From positions 1 to 52,388 of the forward strand of contig JAAYNH010000032.1 of assembly GCA_012520945.1 (NCBI GenBank): DNA of 52,388 nt, read 5' to 3'. Origin of the DNA: Treponema sp. (lineage in GTDB: Bacteria; Spirochaetota; Spirochaetia; Treponematales; Treponemataceae). Shown in pieces: positions 1 through 8,946 of this stretch (positions are counted from its first letter, which is position 1; each line of letters begins with the position of its first letter). The position numbers were made by a program, and so were the translations under genes. The notes beneath the pieces are model-generated. The model was not told the DNA's origin. It saw only the letters and a list, made by a program, of their open reading frames with translations, and ran no database searches.

Positions 1-453
1 AATGTTCCTTTCAACAATGCAAAAAATCCTTTAATTTGTGATGAAGGAAATTTGAAAGCTTGTTCAAAACAATTACAAAATGTAAAAATGCTTACGGGCG
101 ATTATAAAAAATGTAAAAGTTTTATCGATGATAAAACTTTTGTGTATCTTGATCCCCCGTATCGTCCGATTACAGAGACTTCTGCTTTTACTTCTTATTC
201 AGAAAATCAGTTTGCAGACAGAGAACAAATTGAACTTGGAAATTTTATCGAAGAATTGTCTTTGAAAGGTGCTCAAATACTTGCAAGCAATTCAGATCCA
301 AAAAATACGGATAAAGACGATAATTTTTTTGATGACTTATATTCAAATTTTGAAATTCAACGGATTCAAGCAAGTCGAATGATTAATTCAAATGCTAAAA
401 AACGGGGAGCAATAAATGAGTTGTTAATTAGCAACACGGCGTCAATTTTTTAA
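1..453 (+). CDS. dpnM: DpnM/Dam-type adenine-N6 DNA methyltransferase, C-terminal part (5' end outside window)
   Basis: The reading frame is open from the first base (NVPFNNAKNPLIC...), so the gene starts upstream and only about the last 150 residues are seen. The catalytic motif DPPY is present (FVYLDPPYRPITET), and the C-terminal pattern with SRMINSNAKKRGAINELLI is typical of the Dam/DpnM family that methylates adenine in GATC. An ATG is not needed here; a TTG at 52 lies inside the domain and is not a credible start. The DpnII-like endonuclease begins 11 bases after the stop, which supports a role as the protective methylase of a GATC system. The family call is firm. The GATC specificity is inferred from the neighbour. 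Confidence 0.9.
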   Translation, partial: NVPFNNAKNPLICDEGNLKACSKQLQNVKMLTGDYKKCKSFIDDKTFVYLDPPYRPITETSAFTSYSENQFADREQIELGNFIEELSLKGAQILASNSDPKNTDKDDNFFDDLYSNFEIQRIQASRMINSNAKKRGAINELLISNTASIF

Positions 454-464
454 AGAGAGAAAAC

Positions 465-1328
465 ATGAAAAAAAGAGACTTTACAGAATGGCTTTCTACA
501 TTCAGAAAAAGTATAGCAACATATTCGTATTATGTTGATTTTAATAAAATTTATGAAAATGTTGAAACTATAAAAATTGAACTCAATATTTTAAATTCAT
601 TGATTGGTTCAAAAAATATTAAAACAGAATTTGAAACGCTTCTTAAAAAATATCCTGAAATTTTAAAATGTATTCCTATTTTACTTGCTGTCAGGAGTAC
701 GGAAATTGCAATCTCTGATGAAAATGGAAGTTTCAATTTTAATTTCACAAAACAAACAGCTTCGATTTCAGAATATTCAAACTTCATGGAAAAATCAGGT
801 TTGTTTGATCTGTTACAAAACCATTTAATTAATAATTTTATTGATTATGTAACCGGCGTTGAAACAGGTTTAGATTCAAATGGTCGTAAAAATCGTGGTG
901 GACACCTGATGGAAGATTTAGTTGAAAGCTATATAAAAAAAGCCGGTTTTGTAAAGGATAAAAATTATTTCAAAGAAATGTATATCCATGAGATCACAGA
1001 TAAATGGGCTGTAGATTTATCTGCTATTTCTAATCAAGGCAAAATGGAAAAGCGTTTTGATTATGTTATAAAAACCGAAAAAATGATTTATGTAATTGAA
1101 ACAAATTTTTATGGAAGCAGTGGTTCAAAATTAAATGAAACAGCACGAAGTTATAAAACTCTTGCGCAAGAAATTGCTTCAATCCCGGGTGTCAGTTTTG
1201 TTTGGTTTACAGATGGCAAAGGCTGGATGAGTGCTCGAAACAACTTGGAAGAAACCTTTGATATTATGGAACATATGTATTGCATCAAAGATATGGAAGA
1301 TGGAATAATGGAGAAAATATTTGTATGA
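465..1328 (+). CDS. dpnB: DpnII-family type II restriction endonuclease (GATC)
   Basis: This 287-residue protein matches the DpnII endonuclease family in length and overall sequence (DpnII itself is close to this size). These enzymes cut unmethylated GATC in double-stranded DNA. A conserved block RGGHLMEDLVESYI near residues 145-160, followed by the charged stretch KRFDYVIKTEKMIYVIETNFYGSSGSKLNE near residues 190-220, has the D...(E)xN/K layout of a nuclease core. The start is an ATG with AAAGAGAG upstream, 11 bases after the methylase stop. The stop overlaps the next start (ATGA), so the two are translationally coupled. It is intact. The family call is strong; the exact cut site is inferred. 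Confidence 0.9.
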   Translation: MKKRDFTEWLSTFRKSIATYSYYVDFNKIYENVETIKIELNILNSLIGSKNIKTEFETLLKKYPEILKCIPILLAVRSTEIAISDENGSFNFNFTKQTASISEYSNFMEKSGLFDLLQNHLINNFIDYVTGVETGLDSNGRKNRGGHLMEDLVESYIKKAGFVKDKNYFKEMYIHEITDKWAVDLSAISNQGKMEKRFDYVIKTEKMIYVIETNFYGSSGSKLNETARSYKTLAQEIASIPGVSFVWFTDGKGWMSARNNLEETFDIMEHMYCIKDMEDGIMEKIFV

Positions 1329-1855
1329 CAATTATTGACTTATACAAAATTATGGCATCCTCAAAAGCAAAAGCTCGAAGTGAAGTCGTAATGGAATTTC
1401 TAAAAGAAGCGTGTGGCTCAAAAGACAACGTTTCACGATATGAATATAACGTAGAAGAATTTGAAAATTATAAAATCGTTTTAAAAAGACCGGGAAGATT
1501 CAAGAAAGGGTTTGATTTCACAGTTAATATTCGAGGGATATATTTTAAAAAACAAAAACGGTACGAGAACCCTAGTTTTACAGATATAAAAAAAGCATTG
1601 AGTTATGCAAAAGAAAATTACGCTTCAAGCTATGATAAAGTGAAAAAAGAAATTAATAATATTTTTGAAGTTAAATCTTATGATTTAGAAAATGTAAAGG
1701 AAATATATTTTATTGATTATGAAATGAAGTTGCATCCAATTGCAATTATCTTATTAGCTATAAAATGGTTGTTTGTATCCGAAGATATTTCGTATTGGAA
1801 TTGGTCCGGTAGAAATATGTTTATGGATGATTTAAAAAAATTGTTACTAGCCTAA
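1325..1855 (+). CDS. Uncharacterised protein inside the DpnII operon
   Basis: The protein has 176 residues starting at the ATG at 1325, whose ATGA overlaps the stop of the endonuclease. An in-frame ATG at 1280 lies deep inside the upstream gene and has no need to be used. The protein is basic and rich in Lys, Glu and Tyr, with no signal peptide. Its one hydrophobic stretch, near residues 135-150 (HPIAIILLAIKWLFV), is short and flanked by charged residues, so it is probably a buried strand or helix. The C-terminus has a distinctive YWNWSGRNM motif. I do not recognise a family. The canonical DpnII operon has only dpnM, dpnA and dpnB, so this is an extra gene. Its stop overlaps the next ATG (TAATG). 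The tight coupling suggests a function tied to restriction or modification, such as a controller, accessory subunit or nicking nuclease; this is inference only. Confidence 0.85.
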   Translation: MTIIDLYKIMASSKAKARSEVVMEFLKEACGSKDNVSRYEYNVEEFENYKIVLKRPGRFKKGFDFTVNIRGIYFKKQKRYENPSFTDIKKALSYAKENYASSYDKVKKEINNIFEVKSYDLENVKEIYFIDYEMKLHPIAIILLAIKWLFVSEDISYWNWSGRNMFMDDLKKLLLA

Positions 1856-2739
1856 TGTTAAAGTCCTGTTATCGCTCAAATAATTTAGATTTTACTCTTG
1901 TAAAAGGAGATTGTTTAGAATTACTTCCAAAACTAGATTTCCAATTTGATATGATTTTTGCAGACCCTCCTTATTTTCTTTCAAACGATGGAATTTCTGT
2001 TCAGAGTGGAAAACAAGTTTCTGTCAATAAAGGACAATGGGATAAGTCTCAAGGCTTTGAAAAAGATAATGAATTTAATCGGCAGTGGATTTCGCTTTGT
2101 CGAGATAAACTTAAAGAAAACGGTACAATTTGGATTTCTGGAACATATCACAACATCTTTTCTGTGGCTCAAATGTTAAATGAATTAAATTTTCGAATTC
2201 TTAATTGTATTACGTGGGCAAAGACAAATCCACCGCCAAATTTAAGCTGTAAGTTTTTTACTCATTCTACAGAGTTTATTTTATGGGCACGAAAAAATAA
2301 ACAAATAACACATTATTATAATTACGAATTGATGAAAGAAATCAATGGCGGCACACAAATGCGTGATTTGTGGACTTTGCCGGCAATCGCAAAATGGGAA
2401 AAGACTTGTGGTAAACATCCCACTCAAAAACCGTTACCTCTTTTAGCAAGAATAGTTCTTGCTTCTACAAAAGAAAATGCTTGGGTGCTGGATCCTTTCG
2501 CTGGTTCAAGTACAACAGGTGTTGCAACAAGTTTATTAGGGAGACGATTTTTGGGTTTAGACAAAGAAGAAACCTTTTTAGAAATATCTAAAAATCGGCG
2601 TGAAGAAATTGACGATCTAAAAATTCGGGAAGAATACAGAGAAAAAATTATAAAATATTCAGATAAGCCATTACAAGAAATTTGGGAAATTCAAGAAAAA
2701 AGTCATTATTATAGAGAAGATTTACCTATTACTGAATAG
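1855..2739 (+). CDS. dpnA: DpnA-type DNA adenine methyltransferase (second methylase of the DpnII system)
   Basis: This 294-residue N6-adenine methyltransferase is of the beta class. The catalytic motif comes first (FADPPYF near residues 35-41) and the SAM-binding motif near the C-terminus (DPFAGSSTTGVA near residues 218-229), the order seen in DpnA and CcrM/HinfI relatives. In DpnII systems DpnA methylates GATC also in single-stranded DNA, protecting incoming DNA during transformation. HPTQKP precedes the SAM motif as usual in the class. The ATG overlaps the preceding stop by one base. The order here is M, R, unknown, A, unlike the pneumococcal dpnM-dpnA-dpnB order. Single-strand activity is by analogy. 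No plus-strand terminator is obvious after it. Confidence 0.9.
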   Translation: MLKSCYRSNNLDFTLVKGDCLELLPKLDFQFDMIFADPPYFLSNDGISVQSGKQVSVNKGQWDKSQGFEKDNEFNRQWISLCRDKLKENGTIWISGTYHNIFSVAQMLNELNFRILNCITWAKTNPPPNLSCKFFTHSTEFILWARKNKQITHYYNYELMKEINGGTQMRDLWTLPAIAKWEKTCGKHPTQKPLPLLARIVLASTKENAWVLDPFAGSSTTGVATSLLGRRFLGLDKEETFLEISKNRREEIDDLKIREEYREKIIKYSDKPLQEIWEIQEKSHYYREDLPITE

Positions 2740-2756
2740 ATGTTTTTTTTGCAAAT

Positions 2757-2781
2757 AAAAAAACCGCCTAGAAAAAGGCGG
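2757..2781 (-). terminator. Rho-independent terminator of htpG
   Basis: Read on the minus strand, a six-base-pair stem CCGCCT / AGGCGG with a six-base loop is followed by seven T residues. It begins 10 bases after the htpG stop. On the plus strand no T run follows the stem, so it should not terminate the dpn operon efficiently. Confidence 0.85.
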
Positions 2782-2790
2782 CTAATTATC

Positions 2791-4791
2791 TTATTTTACA
2801 AGTAGCTTGTTTAAACGTTTAACAAAATCTGCAGGATCTTCTAGTTCTGCTCCGGAAATTAAAAGTGCTTGGTCTAGTAAAACCGAAGAAATATCTGCAA
2901 TATAATCTTTGTCATCCGTATCTTTTAATTTTGCAACAAGAGCGTGGTCAGCATTTACTTCCAGAATAGGTTTTACGGCTCCAAATCCTGCTTGCCCCAT
3001 CGCTTTCATCATACGTTCCATTTGTAGTGACGGATCGTTTTCGTCGACAACAATACATGAAGGAGAGTCGGAAAGGCGCTTTGAAAGATGCACATCCTTA
3101 ACGCGTTCCCCCAATGCAGATTTAATTTTTTCAATGACACCTTTAAATTCTTTTTCCTTAGATTTGTTTTTATCGACACCAAGTTCTTCATCACTACCGG
3201 CACGGTTTACAGCTTTTAAATCAAAGTCTTTATATTTATTTAAAGATGGAATAACTATGTCATCAATATCATCTGCCATAATTAAAACTTCAAAGCCTTT
3301 CGCAGTATAAGCTTCCAAAAGGGGACTCGAACGTAGTTTTTTTTCATCTCCTCCGGTAATATAATAAATGGCTTTTTGGTCAGGTAACATTCTCTGAACA
3401 TAATCTGCAAAACTAGTCCAATTATCCGTGCCTATTCCTGCTTCATTAGTAGATTTGAAACGCACAATTTCCGCAATTTCTTCGCGATTTGCAAAGTCGG
3501 AATACAAGCCTTCTTTTAATGGCCTGTTATATTGGCTTACAAATTTGTTCCATTTATCGATTGTTGCTTTGTTTTCTGCACTTGGTTCTGTTCCTTCAGG
3601 AGCATCTTTCAACGTTTGTTTTACTTTGTCAGCATCTTCGCCCATTTTTTTGAATTCGCTCAAAAGTTTTTTGACGGATTGATTTTTAATTGTTGAAAGA
3701 ATGCGATTTTGTTGTAAAATTTCGCGACTCACGTTTAATGGTAAATCTTCCGAGTCAATGATACCTCTAACAAAACGTAAGTATGAAGGCAAAAGTTCTC
3801 TATCATCGTCTGTAATAAAAACGCGTTTTACATATAATTTTACACCACTTTTATAGTCCGCTTGATACATATCGAACGGAGCGTCTTCAGGAACATAAAA
3901 TAAAGTCGTATATTCTTGAGTTCCTTCAGCGTGAGTGTGAATATATGTGAGTGGATCAGTGCTGTCATGGCTAATTGTTTTGTAAAAATCATTGTAATCT
4001 TCTTCTTTCAAAGATGATTTTGAGCGTTTCCATAATGCACTTGCACTGTTGATTTTTTCTATTTTTGCTTCGCTACCGGTTTCTTTGCCCTTATCATCGT
4101 ATTTTTTTTGTACATAATGTAAATAAATAGGAAAGGCAATGTGGTCAGAATATTTTTTAATTAATTCTTCTACTTTCCAGCGAGAAGCATATTCGGTGGA
4201 TTCATCGTTTAGTTTCATTACAATTGCCGAACCGCATTCGCTTGCCCATTCTTTCGTGTTGTCAGTGTCAAAACCATATGTTTTAGCAATATCGCTATCC
4301 AAAGATAATTCTTCAAGTTCATATGAGTTTGTGCCTTCACTTGACCAATGCCAAAGAGAAGATGTGGCGGCCTTACGTGTATAAACATCAATTTTGCTTG
4401 ATGCCATAAAAGCACTGTAAAATCCTACACCAAACTGACCAATAAGTGCACTGTCTTTTTGAGCATTTTTTTCCAGTTGTTCTAAAAAAACTTTTGTTCC
4501 CGAGCGAGCTATCGTTCCTAGATTTGCATTTAAATCATCGCTATCCATGCCAATTCCGCTATCGCGAACAGTGAGAGTTTTTTTCTCTTCATCGAACATA
4601 ATATCTATGCGTGGATTAAATTTTACGCTTTTATATTTGTCATCTGAAATATTTAGATATTTTAATTTGTCCAAAGCATCACTTGCGTTAGAAACTATTT
4701 CGCGCAAAAAAATGTCTTTGTTTGAATACATTGAGTGAATAATAAGTTTTAATAGTTGATTCACTTCTGTTTGAAATTGAAATTTTGCCAT
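2791..4791 (-). CDS. htpG: HtpG, bacterial Hsp90 chaperone
   Basis: The 666-residue protein has the complete Hsp90 layout. The N-terminal GHKL ATPase includes LREIVSNASDALDK (with the catalytic Glu and Mg-binding Asn near residues 30-34), VRDSGIGMD near residues 75-83, and GQFGVGFYSAFM near residues 118-129. Middle and C-terminal dimerisation domains follow. It is slightly longer than E. coli HtpG (about 624 residues), with lysine- and aspartate-rich insertions. The ATG has AAGAAGG a few bases upstream. It is monocistronic with its own terminator and lies divergently from the pectate lyase operon. The product is a cytoplasmic ATP-dependent folding chaperone. Confidence 0.97.
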   Translation of the reverse strand: MAKFQFQTEVNQLLKLIIHSMYSNKDIFLREIVSNASDALDKLKYLNISDDKYKSVKFNPRIDIMFDEEKKTLTVRDSGIGMDSDDLNANLGTIARSGTKVFLEQLEKNAQKDSALIGQFGVGFYSAFMASSKIDVYTRKAATSSLWHWSSEGTNSYELEELSLDSDIAKTYGFDTDNTKEWASECGSAIVMKLNDESTEYASRWKVEELIKKYSDHIAFPIYLHYVQKKYDDKGKETGSEAKIEKINSASALWKRSKSSLKEEDYNDFYKTISHDSTDPLTYIHTHAEGTQEYTTLFYVPEDAPFDMYQADYKSGVKLYVKRVFITDDDRELLPSYLRFVRGIIDSEDLPLNVSREILQQNRILSTIKNQSVKKLLSEFKKMGEDADKVKQTLKDAPEGTEPSAENKATIDKWNKFVSQYNRPLKEGLYSDFANREEIAEIVRFKSTNEAGIGTDNWTSFADYVQRMLPDQKAIYYITGGDEKKLRSSPLLEAYTAKGFEVLIMADDIDDIVIPSLNKYKDFDLKAVNRAGSDEELGVDKNKSKEKEFKGVIEKIKSALGERVKDVHLSKRLSDSPSCIVVDENDPSLQMERMMKAMGQAGFGAVKPILEVNADHALVAKLKDTDDKDYIADISSVLLDQALLISGAELEDPADFVKRLNKLLVK

Positions 4792-4867
4792 AATAACCTT
4801 CTTAAAAAAAAAATTTTAATACATATTTAAAAAATACTAAAAATAATCAAAAAAGACAACATTAGGC

Positions 4868-4896
4868 TTGAGTTTTTTAACAAATGAGCTTATATT
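4868..4896 (+). promoter_or_regulatory. Promoter of the pectate lyase operon, probably leaderless
   Basis: A -35-like TTGAGT and a -10-like TATATT are separated by 17 bases. Only six bases (TCAAGT) separate the -10 from the ATG at 4903, so the predicted transcript begins at or within a base or two of the start codon. No Shine-Dalgarno sequence is present. Confidence 0.6.
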
Positions 4897-4902
4897 TCAA
4901 GT

Positions 4903-6858
4903 ATGAAAAGATTTTATAAATTTTGGATGATAATATCCGCTTTTATTTTAACAATTTATGTTGATTCTTGCTCATTAATTAGTATTTTCCCAAAAGATAA
5001 TAAATCTGAAAATACTCAAGAAGAGCCGGTCATAGAAGAGACAGAAGAAAATGTAGATAATCAAGAAGAAAATACAACAGAGCCTGAAATTGAAACAGGT
5101 GGCGGTGAACCTGTTTTGACAACAATTTGGTGGCGTGCCGATGATTATGAACTTCAAGAAATAGATACAGTGAAAAAATTAGGTGATGTGACTATTGAAG
5201 CAAAGTCTGATAAAAAAGTTACAATAAAAGAATATGCAGCAACAATTGATACGGTAACTTTTTCAAAAATTGCAGATTTAGGTGGAAGTGGACAAGTAGG
5301 TTCGTATCGTACATTAAAATTTGATGTGCAGGGAAGTGCAGAAATAACTGCTTATGCATATGGGGATTCTTCAAGATTTTTGTTACTAAAAGACACAACA
5401 ACAGAATATGGAAGAAAAGAAACATCTTCAGAACCTGCTTCCTATAAATTTACGTATGACAAAGAAGAGAGTGCTACTTTGTATTTATTGTCATCTGCTA
5501 GTGCAATTAGGATTTTTGCCATAAAGATTGTAATGACAACTTATGAAGAAGGTTCCGATGGCGGGGCAACCGAGCCCGGTGGTACAGGTGGTGAATCAGG
5601 AGACGCAGGCGGAGAGCAAGGCGGAGAACAGGGTGGCGACGCAGGCGGAGATGCCACTTTGGAAATTCGTTCAAGTGATTTGCCGCAAGGTTTTGCAAGT
5701 ACGGGCATCGGTTCAGCTTTTGGTGGTGCCGGCGGTACAAGTGTAACTGTTACAACAAAGGCTCAGTTATTGAGTGCAATAAGCGGGACAACTAAAAAAG
5801 TTATCTATATTGATGGAATGATTGATATGTCCGATGGTATGCTCCCTACAATTGGCGGAGGTTCAACAACGGCACTTGATAATTTTGTAAAAACTAAAAC
5901 CGGTGGTGCTTTTACAACATATTCTTCTTTCATTACCGCTTATGCTGCCGGATGCTCAAAATCAACGGAAGACGGTGACAGGGCAAATCCTAAAAGTGAA
6001 TACGGTGCAATGTTGTGGACTTTAAATCAAGCATATACAGATGTTATTAAACTTTCATTAACAAATGCAAATTCAAATAAAACAATTATCGGCTTGACAA
6101 ATAAATCCGGATTGAAAGGTGTAACCATTAGTATAAATTCTGCTAAAAATATTGCTATTCGTAATTTGATAATTCAAGATGCATATGATCCGTTCCCTCA
6201 TCATGAATCAAATGACGGTTTTAATGCACAACACGATGGTATTGTAATTCAAGGAACTGCAAGTGGTATTTGGGTTGATCACTGTACATTTAAAGATACG
6301 ATGACCCTTGTTAATGCGGCTAATGGTGAAAAATGGCAAACTTACGATGGACTTTTGGATATGAAAGGTGATATAAAAAATATTACTGTTTCATATTGTC
6401 GTTTTGAAAATCATGATAAAACAATGCTTATCGGTTCATCGGATTCGGACGGAAGTAATGCAACACGTACGATAACATTACATCATAATTATTTTTATAA
6501 TTGTGCCCAACGATTACCTTTAGCTAGAAATACAAGACTTCATATATTTAATAATTATTTTGACACGGATTCGACTAAAGTATATTCTAATTCATATGCA
6601 ATAAACGTGCGAAAAGGTTCTTTAATTATTTCCGAAAATAATTATTTTGGTACAGGAATAGGTTATAGTCATAAAGATAGTTATGGAACTTTATATATGG
6701 CAGGAAATGTTGATAATTCTGCAAAAAAACATAATTCGTCTGTTTCAGGCACAAAGCCTTTTTCAACAACTTATACTTATACAGTTGAAGATGCTACAGA
6801 TGCAAAAGCTTCTGTGTTGGCATCGAGTGGTGCCGGTGTTTGTTCAGTGATTAAATAA
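4903..6858 (+). CDS. Pectate lyase, PL1 family, lipoprotein (first of three)
   Basis: The protein has 651 residues. A signal peptide with a lipobox ends at Cys23 (YVDSC), so it is probably a surface or periplasmic lipoprotein. Domain order: an acidic Thr/Glu linker; a beta-rich module near residues 70-210 that may bind carbohydrate; a Gly/Glu-rich linker near residues 218-248 with repeated GGE/GGD; then a PL1 parallel beta-helix. PL1 hallmarks are visible: WVDHC at 457-461, VSYCRFENHDKTMLIG from 496, and HHNYFYNCAQRLPLAR from 527, where R537 or R542 is the expected catalytic arginine. It should cleave polygalacturonate by calcium-dependent beta-elimination. It is followed after 10 bases by a second PL1 gene. 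No SD sequence is seen before the ATG. Confidence 0.93.
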   Translation: MKRFYKFWMIISAFILTIYVDSCSLISIFPKDNKSENTQEEPVIEETEENVDNQEENTTEPEIETGGGEPVLTTIWWRADDYELQEIDTVKKLGDVTIEAKSDKKVTIKEYAATIDTVTFSKIADLGGSGQVGSYRTLKFDVQGSAEITAYAYGDSSRFLLLKDTTTEYGRKETSSEPASYKFTYDKEESATLYLLSSASAIRIFAIKIVMTTYEEGSDGGATEPGGTGGESGDAGGEQGGEQGGDAGGDATLEIRSSDLPQGFASTGIGSAFGGAGGTSVTVTTKAQLLSAISGTTKKVIYIDGMIDMSDGMLPTIGGGSTTALDNFVKTKTGGAFTTYSSFITAYAAGCSKSTEDGDRANPKSEYGAMLWTLNQAYTDVIKLSLTNANSNKTIIGLTNKSGLKGVTISINSAKNIAIRNLIIQDAYDPFPHHESNDGFNAQHDGIVIQGTASGIWVDHCTFKDTMTLVNAANGEKWQTYDGLLDMKGDIKNITVSYCRFENHDKTMLIGSSDSDGSNATRTITLHHNYFYNCAQRLPLARNTRLHIFNNYFDTDSTKVYSNSYAINVRKGSLIISENNYFGTGIGYSHKDSYGTLYMAGNVDNSAKKHNSSVSGTKPFSTTYTYTVEDATDAKASVLASSGAGVCSVIK

Positions 6859-6868
6859 GGATATAATA

Positions 6869-8932
6869 ATGAAACATAAACATCTGTGTTTTTTATTTTG
6901 CGTTGTATTAATAATGGTTTTTTTTGCTTGCAAAAGTACAACAAAAGTTCAAAGTGATTTTGAGCCTACAGATAAATTTTGGGATTTTCAAAAACTGCCT
7001 GAAGATTGGAAAGATAATGAGTGGCAAAAAGGCACAGATGTTGATTATGGCAATGGAATGACTCTGTTAGCAAGCAAACAACGTCTTAAAATTTGCCCGC
7101 AAGCAAGACCGCCACAGTTGGAGAGTGCTTTTTCAACGGGTTATTTACAACCGGAAGGCTCGGGAGAAGTTCTTTCCATTAAAGATGTTGTAGGACCGGT
7201 TGCAATAAAAGTTTATTATACGGGTGCAGGCGTTAACAAAGAACGATATGCAATTATTAAAATAAATGATATGGAAGTTGCTGTTGGTGAAAATAGTCCT
7301 GATGTTTACACTGAAAAAATAGTTACAGTAAATTATATACTAAAAGAAAAAGCAAACGTAACGATACTTTCAAATAACGGCTTGCACATTTTTGACGTAA
7401 AAATTGTACCAATAGAAGTAATAAAAGCAGAAAGATTACTTTTAGAAAAAACAGAAATAAATATTGATTGTGGGAAAACGGTGGAAATTGTAGCTCAGAT
7501 TATCCCTGAAAGTGCAAGCTCAAAACGTATTGCGTGGGAGGTTAAAGATAATTTTAGCACGGAAAAATCTGAGCTGGACGCAATTGCAGTAAATGCAAAT
7601 AATTCAAAGCTTTCTGTTTTGGCACTTCGTTCAGGTTCTGCAGTTGTGCAAGCCACCGCTTTTGACGAAAAAACAGTTTTTGCACAATGTAGAATTTCTG
7701 TGAATAATATTGATAATTTTCAAGATTCGCTTAATTTTAGTGAAGCTGAAAAATTGAATATAACAGGAAATTCTGAGGAAGTTTTTTCAGCAATCAAGGA
7801 GCAAGACAGACCAATAGGTTTTGCAAATAGTGCAGGCAGCCCGGAAAATTTTGGTGGATATTTGCCGGAGAATCAAAGCACTGTTTTTGATAATGTGGAC
7901 ACATATGAAAAACTTAAAACCGCATTAACAGCAAAAGTTTCCAGTCGAATTGTCTACATTACAGGCGAGATTGATTTAAACGGTGGTAAAACTCCGTTTG
8001 ATTATATAACAGAATGCGGTTTTGCAGGGACGGGAGAAAATAAATTTTCCAGCTATGAAGATTATAAGACAAAATTCAGTTTAACATGTGTTCGTGATTC
8101 TGAATCTGTGATGCATTCCGTTCAACAGACCTTGCATAAAGCACAAAGAAATCAGGCAAAGTTTTCCGTTCCAAGTAATACAACAATTATCGGGAAAACA
8201 AATAATGCAGCATTAATGAATGCGTGGATAGAAATTTCAAATAAAGAAAATATAGCAATACGTAATGTAAAAATTTGGAATGCATGCGATTACTTTCCTT
8301 TATGGTATCAATCTTATGAAAATAATTTTAATAGCGTCATGGACAACATTGAAATAGACGGTTCAAAGTGGATTTGGATAGATCATTGTTCCTTGGGAGA
8401 AGATCCATGGATATATGACAAAGTTCAAACTCCTGTGGGGGAGTTGCCATGGGTAACTTATGACGGGGTTGTGGATATTGGAAAAAGCAGTGACTTTGTA
8501 ACTGTTTCATGGTGTCATTTTCAAAACCATGATAAAACAATGCTTATCGGTTATGGAGCAAATTTTATAAATGATGCAGGAAAATTACACGTAACAGTTC
8601 ATAATAATATTTTTGAAAATTGTAAAGGGCGTTTACCTTTGGTAAGATATGGAACTGTGCATGTTTATAAAAATAAATATTTTTGCGATGACAAAAACAA
8701 AAGCGGATTTTGTATAGGCGTAGGATATGCGTCAAAAATTTTTGCAGAAGAAAATCATTTTAGTGAATGCAAATATGGTTTTAGAAAAGAAAATGCAACA
8801 AGTACAGATAATGACGGAAAAATTTTTTACATAAATAATGTTGATGGTTCGTCATATTATGATTCAACGCGTAAAGCAATTAGTGAAAACATTGGTTGGA
8901 ATCCTCAAAACAGTTATATTTATAAATTTTAA
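6869..8932 (+). CDS. Pectate lyase, PL1 family, lipoprotein with Ig-like (Big2) domain (second of three)
   Basis: The protein has 687 residues. A signal peptide ends with the lipobox FFAC (Cys21). The region near residues 40-185 is a beta-rich module ending in LHIFDVKIVPIEV, comparable with the N-terminal module of the first lyase. A bacterial Ig-like domain follows near residues 190-285 (AERLLLEKTEINIDCGKTVE... IAWEV... GSAVVQATA). The PL1 catalytic beta-helix occupies the rest, with WIWIDHCS from 501, VSWCHFQNHDKTMLIG, and GRLPLVR with R588 and R593. It is more divergent than the other two lyases: HHN is replaced by VHNN. It lies in the same operon, with 10 bases upstream and 14 downstream. 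Ca-dependent pectate lysis is expected; exo- versus endo-mode cannot be told. Confidence 0.9.
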   Translation: MKHKHLCFLFCVVLIMVFFACKSTTKVQSDFEPTDKFWDFQKLPEDWKDNEWQKGTDVDYGNGMTLLASKQRLKICPQARPPQLESAFSTGYLQPEGSGEVLSIKDVVGPVAIKVYYTGAGVNKERYAIIKINDMEVAVGENSPDVYTEKIVTVNYILKEKANVTILSNNGLHIFDVKIVPIEVIKAERLLLEKTEINIDCGKTVEIVAQIIPESASSKRIAWEVKDNFSTEKSELDAIAVNANNSKLSVLALRSGSAVVQATAFDEKTVFAQCRISVNNIDNFQDSLNFSEAEKLNITGNSEEVFSAIKEQDRPIGFANSAGSPENFGGYLPENQSTVFDNVDTYEKLKTALTAKVSSRIVYITGEIDLNGGKTPFDYITECGFAGTGENKFSSYEDYKTKFSLTCVRDSESVMHSVQQTLHKAQRNQAKFSVPSNTTIIGKTNNAALMNAWIEISNKENIAIRNVKIWNACDYFPLWYQSYENNFNSVMDNIEIDGSKWIWIDHCSLGEDPWIYDKVQTPVGELPWVTYDGVVDIGKSSDFVTVSWCHFQNHDKTMLIGYGANFINDAGKLHVTVHNNIFENCKGRLPLVRYGTVHVYKNKYFCDDKNKSGFCIGVGYASKIFAEENHFSECKYGFRKENATSTDNDGKIFYINNVDGSSYYDSTRKAISENIGWNPQNSYIYKF

Positions 8933-8946
8933 TAAAAGAGAAAAAA

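Noticed and set aside
1280-1324. An upstream ATG extending the unknown DpnII-operon gene
   Set aside because: It would overlap the endonuclease by 49 bases, while the ATG at 1325 gives the usual ATGA coupling.
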